Position numbers and translations under genes: made by a program. A model generated the notes under the pieces. The model was not told the DNA's origin. It ran no database searches and worked only from the letters and a program-made list of their open reading frames with translations. Of a stretch of DNA of 64,000 bases, positions 38,305 to 51,746 are shown in pieces. How positions within the stretch are numbered: the first letter of the stretch is position 1; each line of letters begins with the position of its first letter. Origin of the DNA: Chionoecetes opilio (lineage: Eukaryota; Arthropoda; Malacostraca; Decapoda; Majidae); assembly GCA_016584305.1 (NCBI GenBank), contig JACEEZ010019117.1:176503-240502 (forward strand). The letters are read 5' to 3'.

Positions 38305-39241
38305 ATAGTGTATATAAACTTATAGTGCCTCAATGTTGGCTGTAGGTAACATGTTTCAGGGCGGTGTCTGAGGTAAGGTGCTATTTTTTTCGAGGTGTTA
38401 CCTATTTTATGCGACAGCGGCAGTAAAGCTGTAAAACTAGTGAAATAAGAGAGATAAATCAGGTCAGCAGCAGTACGTAAAAGGCAGTTCAACAGAAGAA
38501 GCGGTCAGAAAGAGGTGAGGGAAAACTATAGGTAGGCTACGTCATATATCGTTTCTTAACTTTCTTTTTCTTTTAAGCTGATTCTTCCACTAAAAGACCA
38601 TGCATACATATATACATGATATTTCCCGTGTAGGCGACTCTGCTATTAGCCCTACGGTACCGTGCACGCAGGTCGCCGGAGTCAAAAGTATACATTACCA
38701 GTATGACCAGTAAATTAACAGTGACCTGGTAAACTGACCAGTATGTTGTATATTAGTGAAGTTATTGTCATTTATGTTGAAAGTTGTCGGCGAAACCAAA
38801 GTAATTTTTCCGCCTTTTTTTAGGTTTTTGCCGTTCCATGACTAAACTTGTACCAATTACTGCATTAATTGTTCTTATTACAATAGGCCATGTTATTCTT
38901 GTCACGTGGGCACCAAAATTAAATTTGTAACTACATTATTTGTGATTTTATGGACATTTTGGTAATTTCGAGAAAGTCAAATATTTCGCGATCGACGATG
39001 GCCGCCATACGAAACCCATGGGACATTAGTTGACAGTGTTAACATTGATTTTTGTTTTCTAGACATATTTGTGCATCCAAAAAAGTAGGTCTCATTAGAT
39101 TGTCCAGGGGGTGCACGTATGTAGTCCACTGGACTACTAACCGTAGACTAAAAGAGATAAGATTTTCATCCTATCTAGACACTTTGCAAGTACCAACTAC
39201 AAGGTTATTGACTATACAAAGCGCCGCCACGTCAGCACGAA

Positions 39242-39328
39242 CTAGGCGGACTCGAACCGCTGACCGAATGCGCAGGGACTCTCCACATTGCAAGCTCACG
39301 TCTCTACCAACCTTGTCACCCTGACGGG
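39242..39328 (-). mobile_element. tRNA-like SINE head (second type)
   Basis: Minus strand contains an A-box-like GGTTGGTAGAGACG and a B-box GGTTCGAGTCC at tRNA-like spacing. The stems are imperfect, so it is more likely the head of a SINE or a tRNA pseudogene than a working tRNA. Confidence 0.45.
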
Positions 39329-39660
39329 CCCGTAGACTAAAAACAAGGTTTGCTTTGCCCCAATCAGAAATTATAGAATCATGATTATATTTACATTATA
39401 TTATTTATATTATATTAGAATACATGATCATGATTAAAGATCAGAAGTTAGGCGCTCGGTGGCATCTCTCCGTGAATAACTTAGTTCCTGTTGAGTTGGA
39501 CTTCTAAAACGTCAAAAGGTGTTGTGTCACCGTAAGTCTTGTGAGTGAAAAAGGGGATGCTAAGTTGTCTGTTTGGGGGACAAGCAAAAGTTACCCGTGA
39601 TAAGTATGATGCTCTGAAAGACAAACCAAATGGTTTTGTACACGTAAAACCGTGGTTATG

Positions 39661-39661
<1 letters not shown>

Positions 39662-39707
<46 letters not shown>

Positions 39708-39749
39708 TTTTTTCTCTCTTTCTCTCATTCTTTTTTTCTTTCTTTTTCT

Positions 39750-39812
<63 letters not shown>

Positions 39813-39852
39813 AAGTGAAAAGCAGAAGGATAAGTGTATTATTATTATAATA

Positions 39853-39925
<73 letters not shown>
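39662..39925. repeat. Compound microsatellite (CT)n-(GA)n-(TA)n
   Basis: CT run 39662-39705, GA run 39754-39809 and TA run 39850-39922. The CT and GA parts can pair as a hairpin. Confidence 0.93.
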
Positions 39926-39926
<1 letters not shown>

Positions 39927-40239
39927 TTTTGCGGACGCTCCATGCGCGACGATACCGCCCATATCGCCCATATCGAAATCCGCCTCTGAATGCATGACAT
40001 CGCAACAATCGAGGTTCCTTGGCGCTGCGTTGATAAGAGAACTTCCCCGAGGCATAAAACAACAATCCTATATATGCAATTTTCGTGTACATTTTTTCTC
40101 CACTTCGATTTTCATCCTAAGATTCCTATAAAGTTGAGGAACATCACCGATATGGAAGGTGCACATTCCTTCTATATATAAAAAAATTTCTTTAGATCAT
40201 CCTATTAGAATTAAAGCGACTCAACTGATAAACTAACCA

Positions 40240-40241
<2 letters not shown>

Positions 40242-40279
<38 letters not shown>

Positions 40280-40368
40280 CCCTTTCTGTCTCTCTCTCTC
40301 TCTCTGTCTCTCTCTTTCTCTCTCTGTGTATCTTTCTGTCTCTGTTTCTCTCTCTCTCTCTCTCTATT
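40242..40368. repeat. (CT)n-rich microsatellite with CTGT/CTTT interruptions
   Basis: Degenerate CT run, downstream of the 3' end of the secreted-protein gene. Confidence 0.9.
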
Positions 40369-40682
40369 TCGCATATTTAAAACTATAGCATTCTCGCATG
40401 ATGTATGCTATTTATAAATTTGGATATGTGAATAAGACATTACTGTTATTAAGAATGAGAAAATTGTTTATTTTGACAATGAGGCAAATTATACAAGTGC
40501 AAAAAGTACACAAGAAAGCGCGTGCGAGAAGATGATGCAGGAAGGGCGTCTTTGGTATGACTTCATCATAATTTTGTTTTTTCGAGTCTAATTTACAATA
40601 GTCCAGGTTAACTGTTATCTCTCTCTTTAGAATCAATCCATGTGAATCCTCTGTTTTCTCTTGCCCTCAGTGAGACTTCATA

Positions 40683-40688
40683 TTTATT
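40683..40688 (-). promoter_or_regulatory. Possible poly(A) signal of the secreted-protein gene
   Basis: AATAAA on the minus strand only 2 nt beyond the TAA stop. It is unusually close, so a further downstream site may be used instead. Confidence 0.4.
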
Positions 40689-40690
40689 GT

Positions 40691-41544
<854 letters not shown>

Positions 41545-41645
41545 CCTGGGGGGACGAGAAATTTCTTGTGAGACATAATAGTTTCTCTACTTTACAATTA
41601 TCGACTTTTTGTTTAATGATAGTGTTTGCAACTTTCTTCTACAAA

Positions 41646-41689
41646 TCTATAATAATATAAGCGAAAGTGTGTCTGTCTGTCTGTCTGTC

Positions 41690-41746
<57 letters not shown>

Positions 41747-42753
41747 TATAGGTTCCGCCCCCCCGTGGCGCAATCACCTCATATGGCACATTTTTGGAAC
41801 CGGGTTGACCAGGGGAAGGTTTTAAGCCCACTTATGAGATGATTCGATCACTTTTTTCTTCTTCCTTTTTTTAGCAGCCTATTAGCGATAATTGTGAAAA
41901 AAAAGTGGGTTGCGAGAATTGAGGAAACCTTGATGTAGGGTGATGGGTAATGGGTGAGTGAATGGGTGGGGTGATGGGTAATGGGTGTGGGGTGATGGGT
42001 GAGTGAATGGGTGAGGGGTGATGGGTTGGGGGTGATGGGTGATGGGTGAGGGAATAGGTGGGGGGTGATGGGTAATGGTAAATATAAGCGAAAGTGTGTC
42101 TGTCTGTCTGTCTGTCTGTCTGTGTGTGTGTGTGGTGTGTGTGATATAGGTTCCGCCCCCCGTGGCGCAATCACCTCATATGGCACATTTTTGGAACCGG
42201 GTTGACCAGGGGAAGGTTTTAAGCCCAAGTATGAGATGATCCGATCACTTTTTTTTTTTTTTTTTTTTTTTAGCTGCCTATTAGCGATAATTGTGAAAAA
42301 AAAGAGGGTTGCGAGAATTGAGGAAACCTTGATGTAGGGTGATGGATAATGGGTGAGTGAATGGGTCGGGTGATGGGTAATGGGTGTGGGGTGATGGGTG
42401 AGTGAATGGGTGGGGGGTGATGGGTTGGGGGTGATGGGTGATGGGTGAGGGAATAGGTGGGGGGTGATGGGTAATGGGTGAGTGAATGGGTGTGTGGTGA
42501 TGGGTAATGGGTGAGTGAATGGGTGGGGGGTGATGGGTAATGGGTGAGTGAATGGGTGGGGGTGATGGGTAATGGGTGAGTGAATGGGTGGGGGGAATAC
42601 ATACATTTCTACATCCATGATTTCAGGAAAGTTAGAAGGGGCTATCTGGAGAGTCCGTGTTTGGTGGGCCGAAGGCCCACCAAACACGGACACGGTTTAG
42701 GCCTCCGCAGGCGCTAGCCAAAAAGTCCGCCCGGAGGGCGGCTTTGCGGCTAG
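41646..42753 (+). mobile_element. Non-autonomous Helitron, copy 2, with duplicated head
   Basis: Starts TCTATAATAATATAAGCG after an A. It ends with the hairpin CCGCCCGGAGGGCGG followed by CTTTGCGGCTAG (42753) before a T. This is the Helitron pattern: 5'-TC, 3' hairpin plus CTAG, A/T insertion, no TSD. A second head (AATATAAGCGAAAG) begins at 42081, so the first 435 bp are repeated. GT/TCTG runs and a GGTGATGGGTAATGGGTGAG tandem repeat are internal. It sits in the first intron of the secreted-protein gene. Confidence 0.85.
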
Positions 42754-43159
42754 TGTGTACATAAACCTCTTGTTTTCTAATTGTCAATAACATTCGCGTG
42801 TGTCTTTTCATTATGTATAGGCTATTACATTTTTGTATGTTGTTTCTTCTGAGGGATTGTGATATCGAGCATTTAGAAATTTCACTTAACTAAGTAACTA
42901 ACATTAATGTGTGTGCAATAATTTTGATTGCGTGACACTGATTTTTTCTTGACAACCATGACAACCAGCTGAGAGAGAGGATGACATTAATAATTATTAT
43001 AGGGTTGTGTTCATTGTGATTACCGCAACATATAAAAGTATGGATTCAATGGAGCCGAAAACCAATGGCAATGTCAATTATGCTTGTTTACCTGAGGGTG
43101 TATTTCGGCAGTTTATTTAAGAAATAATTAATGTTGTGTGCGTGTACGCATGAGCATGT

Positions 43160-43175
43160 GTGTCAGTGTGTGTGT

Positions 43176-43258
<83 letters not shown>
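43160..43258. repeat. (GT)n microsatellite
   Basis: About 48 GT units in the predicted first intron of the secreted-protein gene. Other DNA at 42754-43600 shows no features. Confidence 0.95.
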
Positions 43259-43260
<2 letters not shown>

Positions 43261-43612
43261 TCTTTTTGCTCAGTTGTACAGTAGCTACATTGTTTCGTCA
43301 TGCGTGAATAGTTTCCCAACTGATGTATTCTAATCTAACGTTCAATGAATAGCTTGATAGCATACTTTTCTACTACGTATGCACTTATACTATCACATTA
43401 TAATGGATAGCTACCTGTTTTGAAATCAAGTTGTAGGCAAAAACATTTAAGCTGCACAAATCCTGGCCCTATCTCACGGAGGCTTGTAGATAGCAAAGGC
43501 AAAATTAAACGTGTACATTCTTTCTTTATATACTAGTGTATACTTTCACCTATACTTATGTACGTGCAATATGAAAAATGGAGATAACAGACCCATATGG
43601 CCGCTCACTCAC

Positions 43613-43660
43613 ATGTTATGAATAGGCTGTGTGTATTGGTGAAGGCTCAGCTGTAGTGTA
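43613..43660 (-). other. Predicted 5'UTR exon of the secreted-protein gene
   Basis: On the minus strand a TATAAAAA box (43691-43684) lies about 30 nt upstream of 43660. A strong donor CAT/GTGAGTGAG begins at 43612. Joined to the acceptor at 41546 it would give a short leader just before the ATG. The start position is inferred from the TATA distance. Confidence 0.45.
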
Positions 43661-43683
43661 ATTCCATCAACGCAAGTCACTTG

Positions 43684-43691
43684 TTTTTATA
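43684..43691 (-). promoter_or_regulatory. TATA box of the secreted-protein gene
   Basis: TATAAAAA on the minus strand. GC-box-like CCGCCCC motifs at 43735-43740 and 43757-43766 lie 45-75 bp upstream. Confidence 0.5.
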
Positions 43692-43964
43692 GTGAAGGGT
43701 GATGAGGTGGGAGGGGCAGGGACGCACACAACTCCGCCCCCTTCACTGTCACTGTCCCCGCCCCCCTCACACACCCACCACCATCACTTTCCCATGATGA
43801 CAACATGCAATGGGCGCCGCAGTAATGTTGTCGAAACCTTAATTACCTCACAGTGTCCCGAGTAGCTAGGGGAACAGAGGTGTTGACTACTTTAAAACTT
43901 AGTGTACTATAATAGATATACGTAGATGGATGGCTATTGTAGTAGTCATAGTAATGATAGTAGT

Positions 43965-43984
43965 AGATAGTAGTAATAATAGTG

Positions 43985-44044
<60 letters not shown>

Positions 44045-44110
44045 ATAGTAGTTGTTGTAGTAGTAGTAGTAGTAGTAGTATATAGGAGTAGTAGTAGTAG
44101 TAGTAGTAGC

Positions 44111-44155
<45 letters not shown>

Positions 44156-44238
44156 TATATATATATATATTAGTAGAATGTAGTAGTAGTAGCAGTAGTA
44201 TAGTAGTAGTATTAACAGTAGTAGTAGTTGTAGTAGTT

Positions 44239-44277
<39 letters not shown>

Positions 44278-44430
44278 TAGTAGTAGTAGTAGTAGCAGTA
44301 GTAGTAGTAGCAGTAGTGGTAGTAGCAGTAGTAATTGTAGCAGTAGTAGTAGTAGTAGTAATAATAGTGGTAGTAGCAGTAGTAGTAATAATAGTGGTAG
44401 TAGCAGTAGTAGAAGCAGTAATAAAAGTAC
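43965..44430. repeat. (GTA)n microsatellite
   Basis: Long trinucleotide array with GCA, GTT and ATA variants, interrupted by a short TATATA patch. ORFs of Val, Ser or Tyr runs here are artefacts. Confidence 0.95.
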
Positions 44431-44489
44431 TCATCACTTTCCTCTAAAATGTTAATTTGTGAACGTCGCTCGTATGATGGTGGTGGTAG

Positions 44490-45285
44490 TGAGTAACGTG
44501 GTAAGGATGAACGTGGTGAGAATGTAACGTGGTAAGATGATAACGTGGTGAGATGAACGTGGTAAGATGAACGTGGTGAGTAGGATGAACGTGGTAAGGA
44601 TGAACGTGGTGAGGATGAACGTGGTGAGGATGAACGTGGTAGATGAACGTGGTGAGGATGAACGTGGTGAGGATGAACGTGGTAAGGATGAACGTGGTGA
44701 GGATGAACGTGGTGAGGATGAACGTGGTAAGGATGAACGTGGTGAGGATGAACGTGGTGAGGATGAACGTGGTAATGATGAACGTGGTGAGGATGAACGT
44801 GGTAGATGAACGTGGTAGGATGAACGTGGTAGGATGAACGTGGTGAGGATGAACGTGGTAAGGATGAACGTGGTGAGGATGAACGTGGTGAGGATGAACG
44901 TGGTAAGGATGAACGTGGTGAGGATGAACGTGGTGAGGATGAACGTGGTAAGGATGAACGTGGTGAGGATGAACGTGGTAAGGATGAACGTGGTGAGGAT
45001 GAACGTGGTGAGGATGAACGTGGTAAGGATGAACGTGGTGAGGATGAACGTGGTAATGATGAACGTGGTGAGGATGAACGTGGTAATGATGAACGTGGTG
45101 AGGATGAACGTGGTGAGGATGAACGTGGTAAGGATGAACGTGGTGAGGATGAACGTGGTGAGGATGAACGTGGTGAGGATGAACGTGGTGAGGATGAACG
45201 TGGTAAGGATGAACGTGGTGAGGATGAACGTGGTGAGGATGAACGTGGTAAGGATGAACGTGGTAAGGATGAACGTGGTGACGGG
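44490..45285. repeat. 15-bp minisatellite (GATGAACGTGGTGAG)
   Basis: About 50 units, nearly all exactly 15 bp, with alternating GAG/AAG/AAT endings. It is open in several frames (for example DERGE or MNVVR repeats) only because the unit is a multiple of three. It is bounded by irregular copies on the left and by GTGATGGATAGTGATGAGTA repeats (45295-45440) on the right. Confidence 0.95.
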
Positions 45286-45479
45286 TGGCGCTAGAGGCTG
45301 ATGGATAGTGATGAGTAGCTAGTGGTAGATGATGGATAGTGATGAGTAGCTAGTGGTGGATGATGACCAATGATGAATGAGATGGGCAAGAGTATAGGGT
45401 TGTAGATAATAATGGAGAGTGATGGAGATGATAATGATGTGGTGTGACAGCAAATTTTCCAAGTTTCATTTATACATGA

Positions 45480-45715
45480 GGCGAATTTTGGTGAAGAAGC
45501 CGTAAGAAGCCGGCTTCTTGCAGCTTGCGTTTTCTGTTAACGCGAGGCACTTTTAAGAAGCCGCCTTCTTACGGATTGGCCCAGCTGGGCAAGCCATAAG
45601 AAGCCGGAAGAAGCGAGCCCTGGGCCCCGCTTATCACGACTTCTCTCCGCTTCATACGTCACGATACGTGACGTCAGAGAAAAACAACACGTGGCGGTGT
45701 TGCGCGAAATCTTAT
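45480..45715. mobile_element. Element with GGCGAATTTTGGTGAAGAAGCC terminus
   Basis: The left end reads GGCGAATTTTGGTGAAGAAG, and inverted GAAGCCGGCTTCTT motifs follow. An inverted end of the same family occurs at 57905-57953. The class is undetermined. Confidence 0.5.
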
Positions 45716-45754
45716 CAGTTCAAAATCCCGTAGACCCCTCCATTCATCTATCGT

Positions 45755-46145
45755 ATTTCACTAATTGTACAGCTTAACTGCTGTCCAAAAAAAATTAATA
45801 AGGATTATGTCAGGATGTAATAGGTTTGCACATACAGCTCCCATTTTCCGTGATCTTCAAGTTTTAAAAGTACAGGATATAATTACATATCAAACTATTA
45901 TGTTCGTTTATAAATGCTTAAATATTTATGAAATGAATTATGGTTTTGAGTATGCTACACACACCAACGTCCAAACAAGACTCACAAACAATCTTAAAAT
46001 CCCCTTATGTAGAACCAGTCATGCCCAACACAGCGTCATATTCAGAGGCTCTAAACTCTGGAATGAAGCTCCACTAGATATTAAAACCAGACCCTTTAAC
46101 TCATTTAAATTACAAGTTAAACTACAGTTAAAAACTGCATACTAA
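45755..46145 (+). pseudogene. LINE ORF2 C-terminal fragment, open for 126 codons
   Basis: The frame through 46145 carries AVQKKLIRIMSGCNRFAHTA, IFRDLQVLKVQDI and FRGSKLWNEAPLDIK, the conserved C-terminal block of CR1-type ORF2. It is 5'-truncated but without internal stops, suggesting a fairly recent insertion. Confidence 0.85.
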
Positions 46146-46232
46146 GACTCTTACAGTTTGATACAATCGTAATTACAGAGTGCCATACCGCAATCTTATT
46201 AGAACATCATATATGTGGTGTAATTCATAGCA

Positions 46233-46236
46233 GTTG

Positions 46237-46317
<81 letters not shown>

Positions 46318-46480
46318 CATTATATTATTTTTTATTTTTTGTTGTTGTTGCTGTTGTTGTTGTTTGTTGTTGTTGTGTTGTTGTTGTTGTTGTTGTTGTT
46401 CCTATTATTGTCATTAATTATTATTGTTAATATTATTATTATTATTATTATTTATTATCATTTTTAGTACGATTATTATT
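46233..46480. repeat. (TTA)n/(TTG)n microsatellite
   Basis: Trinucleotide array directly after the LINE 3' end; it may have seeded from the LINE tail. Confidence 0.93.
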
Positions 46481-46973
46481 ATTAATCCTCTACAACTACT
46501 ACTACTATAAAAAAAAAGTCAATTCAAGAACGTTAGAGCCAAACTCTCCTCCCCCGAGGAGGAGCATGTCAGGCCAGCTTCGCTATGGTCTCTTATTGGT
46601 TGAAAAAATTCAGTGGAAATCGGGCATCCTATAGTCCTCCGTTGTTTCTTTAAAAACACACCATATATTTGCTTTGAGTGCATGAAAGTCCTCGATTCAC
46701 CATCGTTAGTAAATGTGTTATCACATGGACACAAAAGTAAGCCAGATACTCTTTATGAAGACGAGATATTGAGAGGAAAATATAAAGATTCGTTAAATTC
46801 TGAGTGAGGGAGGAGGTTAAAAGGGTCACCTGAGGGCGCCTGTCACCTTTTAGAGGTGAAACAAGTAAACCCTTAACCTGACCTGTCCCCCCAGCGCTAA
46901 TGACCTCACGCCTGAGGCTCCCTACCCGGCCATGCCTTGAGGCGATATAGCAGGTCACCACAGGGGAATAGAC

Positions 46974-46974
<1 letters not shown>

Positions 46975-47059
<85 letters not shown>
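46975..47059. repeat. (GA)n microsatellite
   Basis: Pure GA run inside the 46516-47641 element. Confidence 0.95.
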
Positions 47060-47063
<4 letters not shown>

Positions 47064-47129
47064 AAAAATACAACAATGATTCAATGTTATTTATTGTTCT
47101 GTTTATTATATCAATTTTTTTGTGCGCGT

Positions 47130-47133
47130 ACGT

Positions 47134-47222
<89 letters not shown>

Positions 47223-47269
47223 TGTGTCTGTGTCTGTGTGTGTCTGTGTGTGTGTGTGTGTGTGTATCT

Positions 47270-47324
<55 letters not shown>

Positions 47325-47404
47325 TGTGTCTGTGTCTGTGTGTGTCTGTGTGTGTGTGTGTGTGTCTGTGTGTGTGTGTGTGTGTGTGTCTGTGTGTGTG
47401 TGAG
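47130..47404. repeat. (GT)n microsatellite with periodic TCTGTG
   Basis: GT array in which TGTCTGTGTCTGTG blocks recur, indicating segmental duplication within the array. Confidence 0.95.
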
Positions 47405-47639
47405 TCTGACGGGTCAAGGACAATTAAGGGATTAACAAAGGGATGTGGGAGCCTGGGAGGTCAGACCGTTAGCTGGGAGTGGAGAAGGGAACCACAGGGG
47501 TGGGGAAGTGGTTAGTGTACATTTTGACGGCCAACCCACCATCACGCCACAGAACGGCTTCACCAATCAAGAGCGAACCAGGGCTTGACAAGCTCCACCT
47601 CGGGGGAGGGGCATGTGGCTCTAGCGTTCTTGAATTGAC

Positions 47640-47742
47640 TATACTACTACTACTACTGCTGCTACTACTACTAACTACTTAATATAATGAGAGTATTATA
47701 ATTATTGCTACTACTAATATTACTGTTATTATTATCATTATT

Positions 47743-47773
<31 letters not shown>

Positions 47774-48020
47774 TTATTATTATATTGTTATTATTACTAT
47801 TACTATTATCATTTTTTATTACAACACTACTACTACTATTACTGCTACTACTACTACTACTACTTTTTATACTATTAATTGTATTTCCCGTATTCACGAC
47901 TGCTCTAGCTAACCAGTAGTGCATAGCGTCCATAAGGAGCCACGAGCTCAATGGACAAGATTTAGACCTATAAATGTTATTAACTTGTTTTGTAAATATA
48001 ATGTTAATAAACAATCAATC
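47640..48020. repeat. (ATT)n/(ACT)n microsatellite, then short (AATC)n
   Basis: Trinucleotide arrays 47640-47870. AT-rich sequence then ends in AATCAATCAATC at 48009-48021, resembling a LINE 3' tail. 48022-48250 has GGTGGAATTTTCTTG tandem copies (48145-48245). Confidence 0.75.
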
Positions 48021-48252
48021 AATCTCCAGGAGCCTCTGCCAACGCGGTAGAGTATCGTCCACCTCAGCGGAGTGTCGAACCTTCTGCTTGAAGCAGCGTC
48101 GGGCAAGGAAGGCAGTACACCTATACTAATTTCACGCATTGTGGGTGGAACTTTCTTGGGTGGAAATTTACATGGGTGAAATTTTCTTGGGTTGAATTTT
48201 CTGGGTGGAATTTTCGTTGGTGGAATTTTCTTGGGTGGAATTTTCATGGAAC

Positions 48253-48388
48253 CATCAATCAATCAATCATTGGGGGCATACGCCGGGGGGCGCGTCGCCT
48301 CGCCCACCCTACGACGCCGCTCCCGGGGGTCACCACGCGCGAGTTCCCATGCAGGCTCCTTTCCCATACCAAGCAGCTCTCGACAAGA
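48253..48388 (-). pseudogene. 5'-truncated LINE 3' end (same family as 31640-32650)
   Basis: On the minus strand this repeats the C-terminal coding end (...RREWRRRVGEATRPP...) and the (ATTG)n tail of the LINE at 31640-32650. Only about 130 bp survive. Confidence 0.85.
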
Positions 48389-48670
48389 ACCATCCAAGAA
48401 CCATGGAACCATCGAAACTGTGATAATCATTTGAGTATATGTGAGTGATTATCACACTGTTTCGATTGTCCGACTCTCGTTTCGATCGCCACATACGAGC
48501 CGAAATGCTACCTGTGAACTATTGTTCATTCAGTCCTCTGCCAACCGCGACAACATACACACCAAGGTTTGCTAAGTATAAATTGTGGTTTTATTTGTTA
48601 GATAATATAGGATTATTTTATTGTTTTTTATTTTTTTTTTTTTTTAAGTGACTAAGTGACTAAGTTAGGG

Positions 48671-49985
48671 TAGGTTCTACCTTGCCTTGACTTAGTAAGT
48701 CAAGGCAGGTAGAATCCTGTGTAATAGAAGGCTAGAGACTAGGTTCTACCTTGCCTTGACTTAGTAAGTCAAGGCAGGTAGAAGCCTGCGTAATAGAAGG
48801 CTAGAGACTAGGTTCTACCTTGCCTTGACTTAGTAAGTCAAGGCAGGTAGAATCCTGCCTAATAGAAGGCTAGAGACTAGGTTCTACCTTGCCTTGACTT
48901 AGTAAGTCAAGGCAGGTAGAAGCCTGCCTAATAGAAGGCTAGAGACTAGGTTCTACCTTGCCTTGACTTAGTAAGTCAAGGCAGGTAGAATCCTGCGTAA
49001 TAGAAGGCTAGAGACTAGGTTCTACCTTGCCTTGACTTAGTAAGTCAAGGCAGGTAGAAGCCTGCGTAATAGAAGGCTAGAGACTAGGTTCTACCTTGCC
49101 TTGACTTAGTAAGTCAAGGCAGGTAGAAGCCTGCGTAATAGAAGGCTAGAGACTAGGTTCTACCTTGCCTTGACTTAGTAAGTCAAGGCAGGTAGAAGCC
49201 TGCCTAATAGAAGGCTAGAGACTAGGTTCTACCTTGCCTTGACTTAGTAAGTCAAGGCAGGTAGAATCCTGCGTAATAGAAGGCTAGAGACTAGGTTCTA
49301 CCTTGCCTTGACTTAGTAAGTCAAGGCAGGTAGAAGCCTGCGTAATAGAAGGCTAGAGACTAGGTTCTACCTTGCCTTGACTTAGTAAGTCAAGGCAGGT
49401 AGAAGCCTGCCTAATAGAAGGCTAGAGACTAGGTTCTACCTTGCCTTGACTTAGTAAGTCAAGGCAGGTAGAATCCTGCGTAATAGAAGGCTAGAGACTA
49501 GGTTCTACCTTGCCTTGACTTAGTAAGTCAAGGCAGGTAGAAGCCTGCGTAATAGAAGGCTAGAGACTAGGTTCTACCTTGCCTTGACTTAGTAAGTCAA
49601 GGCAGGTAGAAGCCTGCCTAATAGAAGGCTAGAGACTAGGTTCTACCTTGCCTTGACTTAGTAAGTCAAGGCAGGTAGAAGCCTGCGTAATAGAAGGCTA
49701 GAGACTAGGTTCTACCTTGCCTTGACTTAGTAAGTCAAGGCAGGTAGAATCCTGTGTAATAGAAGGCTAGAGACTAGGTTCTACCTTGCCTTGACTTAGT
49801 AAGTCAAGGCAGGTAGAAGCCTGCGTAATAGAAGGCTAGAGACTAGGTTCTACCTTGCCTTGACTTAGTAAGTCAAGGCAGGTAGAAGCCTGCGTAATAG
49901 AAGGCTAGAGACTAGGTTCTACCTTGCCTTGACTTAGTAAGTCAAGGCAAGGTAGAATCCTGCGTAATGCGGGATTCTACCGAGC
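48671..49985. repeat. 69-bp satellite; every unit is a hairpin
   Basis: About 19 units of exactly 69 bp. Each contains TTCTACCTTGCCTTGACTTA followed by its inverse TAAGTCAAGGCAGGTAGAA, separated by one G and with one unpaired T. Variants at three positions (GAAT/GAAG; TGCG/TGCC/TGTG) show a three-unit (207-bp) higher-order pattern, for example at 49225-49431 and 49432-49638. Confidence 0.97.
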
Positions 49986-50029
49986 AGGTAGAATCCTGCG
50001 TAATGCGCATACAGACGCAGTAGAAGTAG

Positions 50030-50187
50030 TGTTTTGAGAAGTCGGGGAATTTGCAGATTTTGATTGCGGATTATTTAAAAACGGCTGACTGGATGCAAAA
50101 AGTGACGACGTATTGTTGATATACTCGTTAATGGCTATGATTTGATTGCATTAAATCAGGAATGATGAAATGGTCTGGACGATTACT
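50030..50187. mobile_element. End of a TTAA-type element, member 2 of the 11704-13615 family
   Basis: Reverse complement of 11704-11865, ending GGTCTGGACGATTACT before TTAA (50188-50191). It directly abuts the 69-bp satellite. The opposite terminus is not found near 48.6 kb. Confidence 0.85.
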
Positions 50188-50400
50188 TTAACTCCTTGAG
50201 ACCCAGAACGTAATTTCCATTGTAATTTGGGTACCATTAGATGATTTTTAATGAATAAAAGCAATATTTTAAAGATATGACCTGTTTAGTATCCTTGTCG
50301 ACTAACTCATTTGGTATATTCAGTTACTTTTCGTAATTTTATGACTCGACAACATACATTTTTTTATAGCCAAGAAAAGATCTGGGCGTGAAGGTGTTAA
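50188..50400. mobile_element. TTAA-flanked 205-bp MITE, copy B
   Basis: Same family as 26065-26277 and 58391-58602. Its left TTAA (50188-50191) is also the right TTAA of the neighbouring element. Confidence 0.87.
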
Positions 50401-50465
50401 TACCTCCAAGTACTTTCCAATCAAATGTCTTTTCTGTAACTGTATCTGTTCTCATGTCATTACAG

Positions 50466-51556
<1,091 letters not shown>

Positions 51557-51746
51557 TGCACCGCATCTGAATACCAAAAATATAGTTCTTCTGTTGTTCT
51601 ACTAATTGTATGGATGACATGCATTACGATGGAACGTTCTATAATAGCAATTTAATGCAAATTACTTGCCTCGAGTACCAAAGCTTAATATATTTTTTAC
51701 ATGTATATTGTGGCATGTAAAATTTGGGCGATGTTCACACTGTTTA

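Larger units (their letters stand above)
46516..47641. mobile_element. Inverted-terminal-repeat element, 1.1 kb
   Basis: Ends AGTCAATTCAAGAACG(T/C)TAGAGCC and its inverse, with further inverted similarity (CTCCCCCGAGG, CCAATAAGAGACC / CCAATCAAGAGCG). The interior contains (GA)n 46975-47059 and (GT)n 47130-47402. No transposase ORF. Confidence 0.75.

Noticed and set aside
43946..44437. ORFs of Val, Tyr, Thr or Ser runs
   Set aside because: Translation of the (GTA)n array.
44567..45301. Repeat protein of MNVVR or DERGE units
   Set aside because: Several frames are open over the 15-bp array; no start context, splice sites or flanking domain.
48671..49985. CRISPR-like array of palindromic repeats
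   Set aside because: Units are contiguous with no unique spacers, and the DNA is eukaryotic with no cas genes. It is a satellite.
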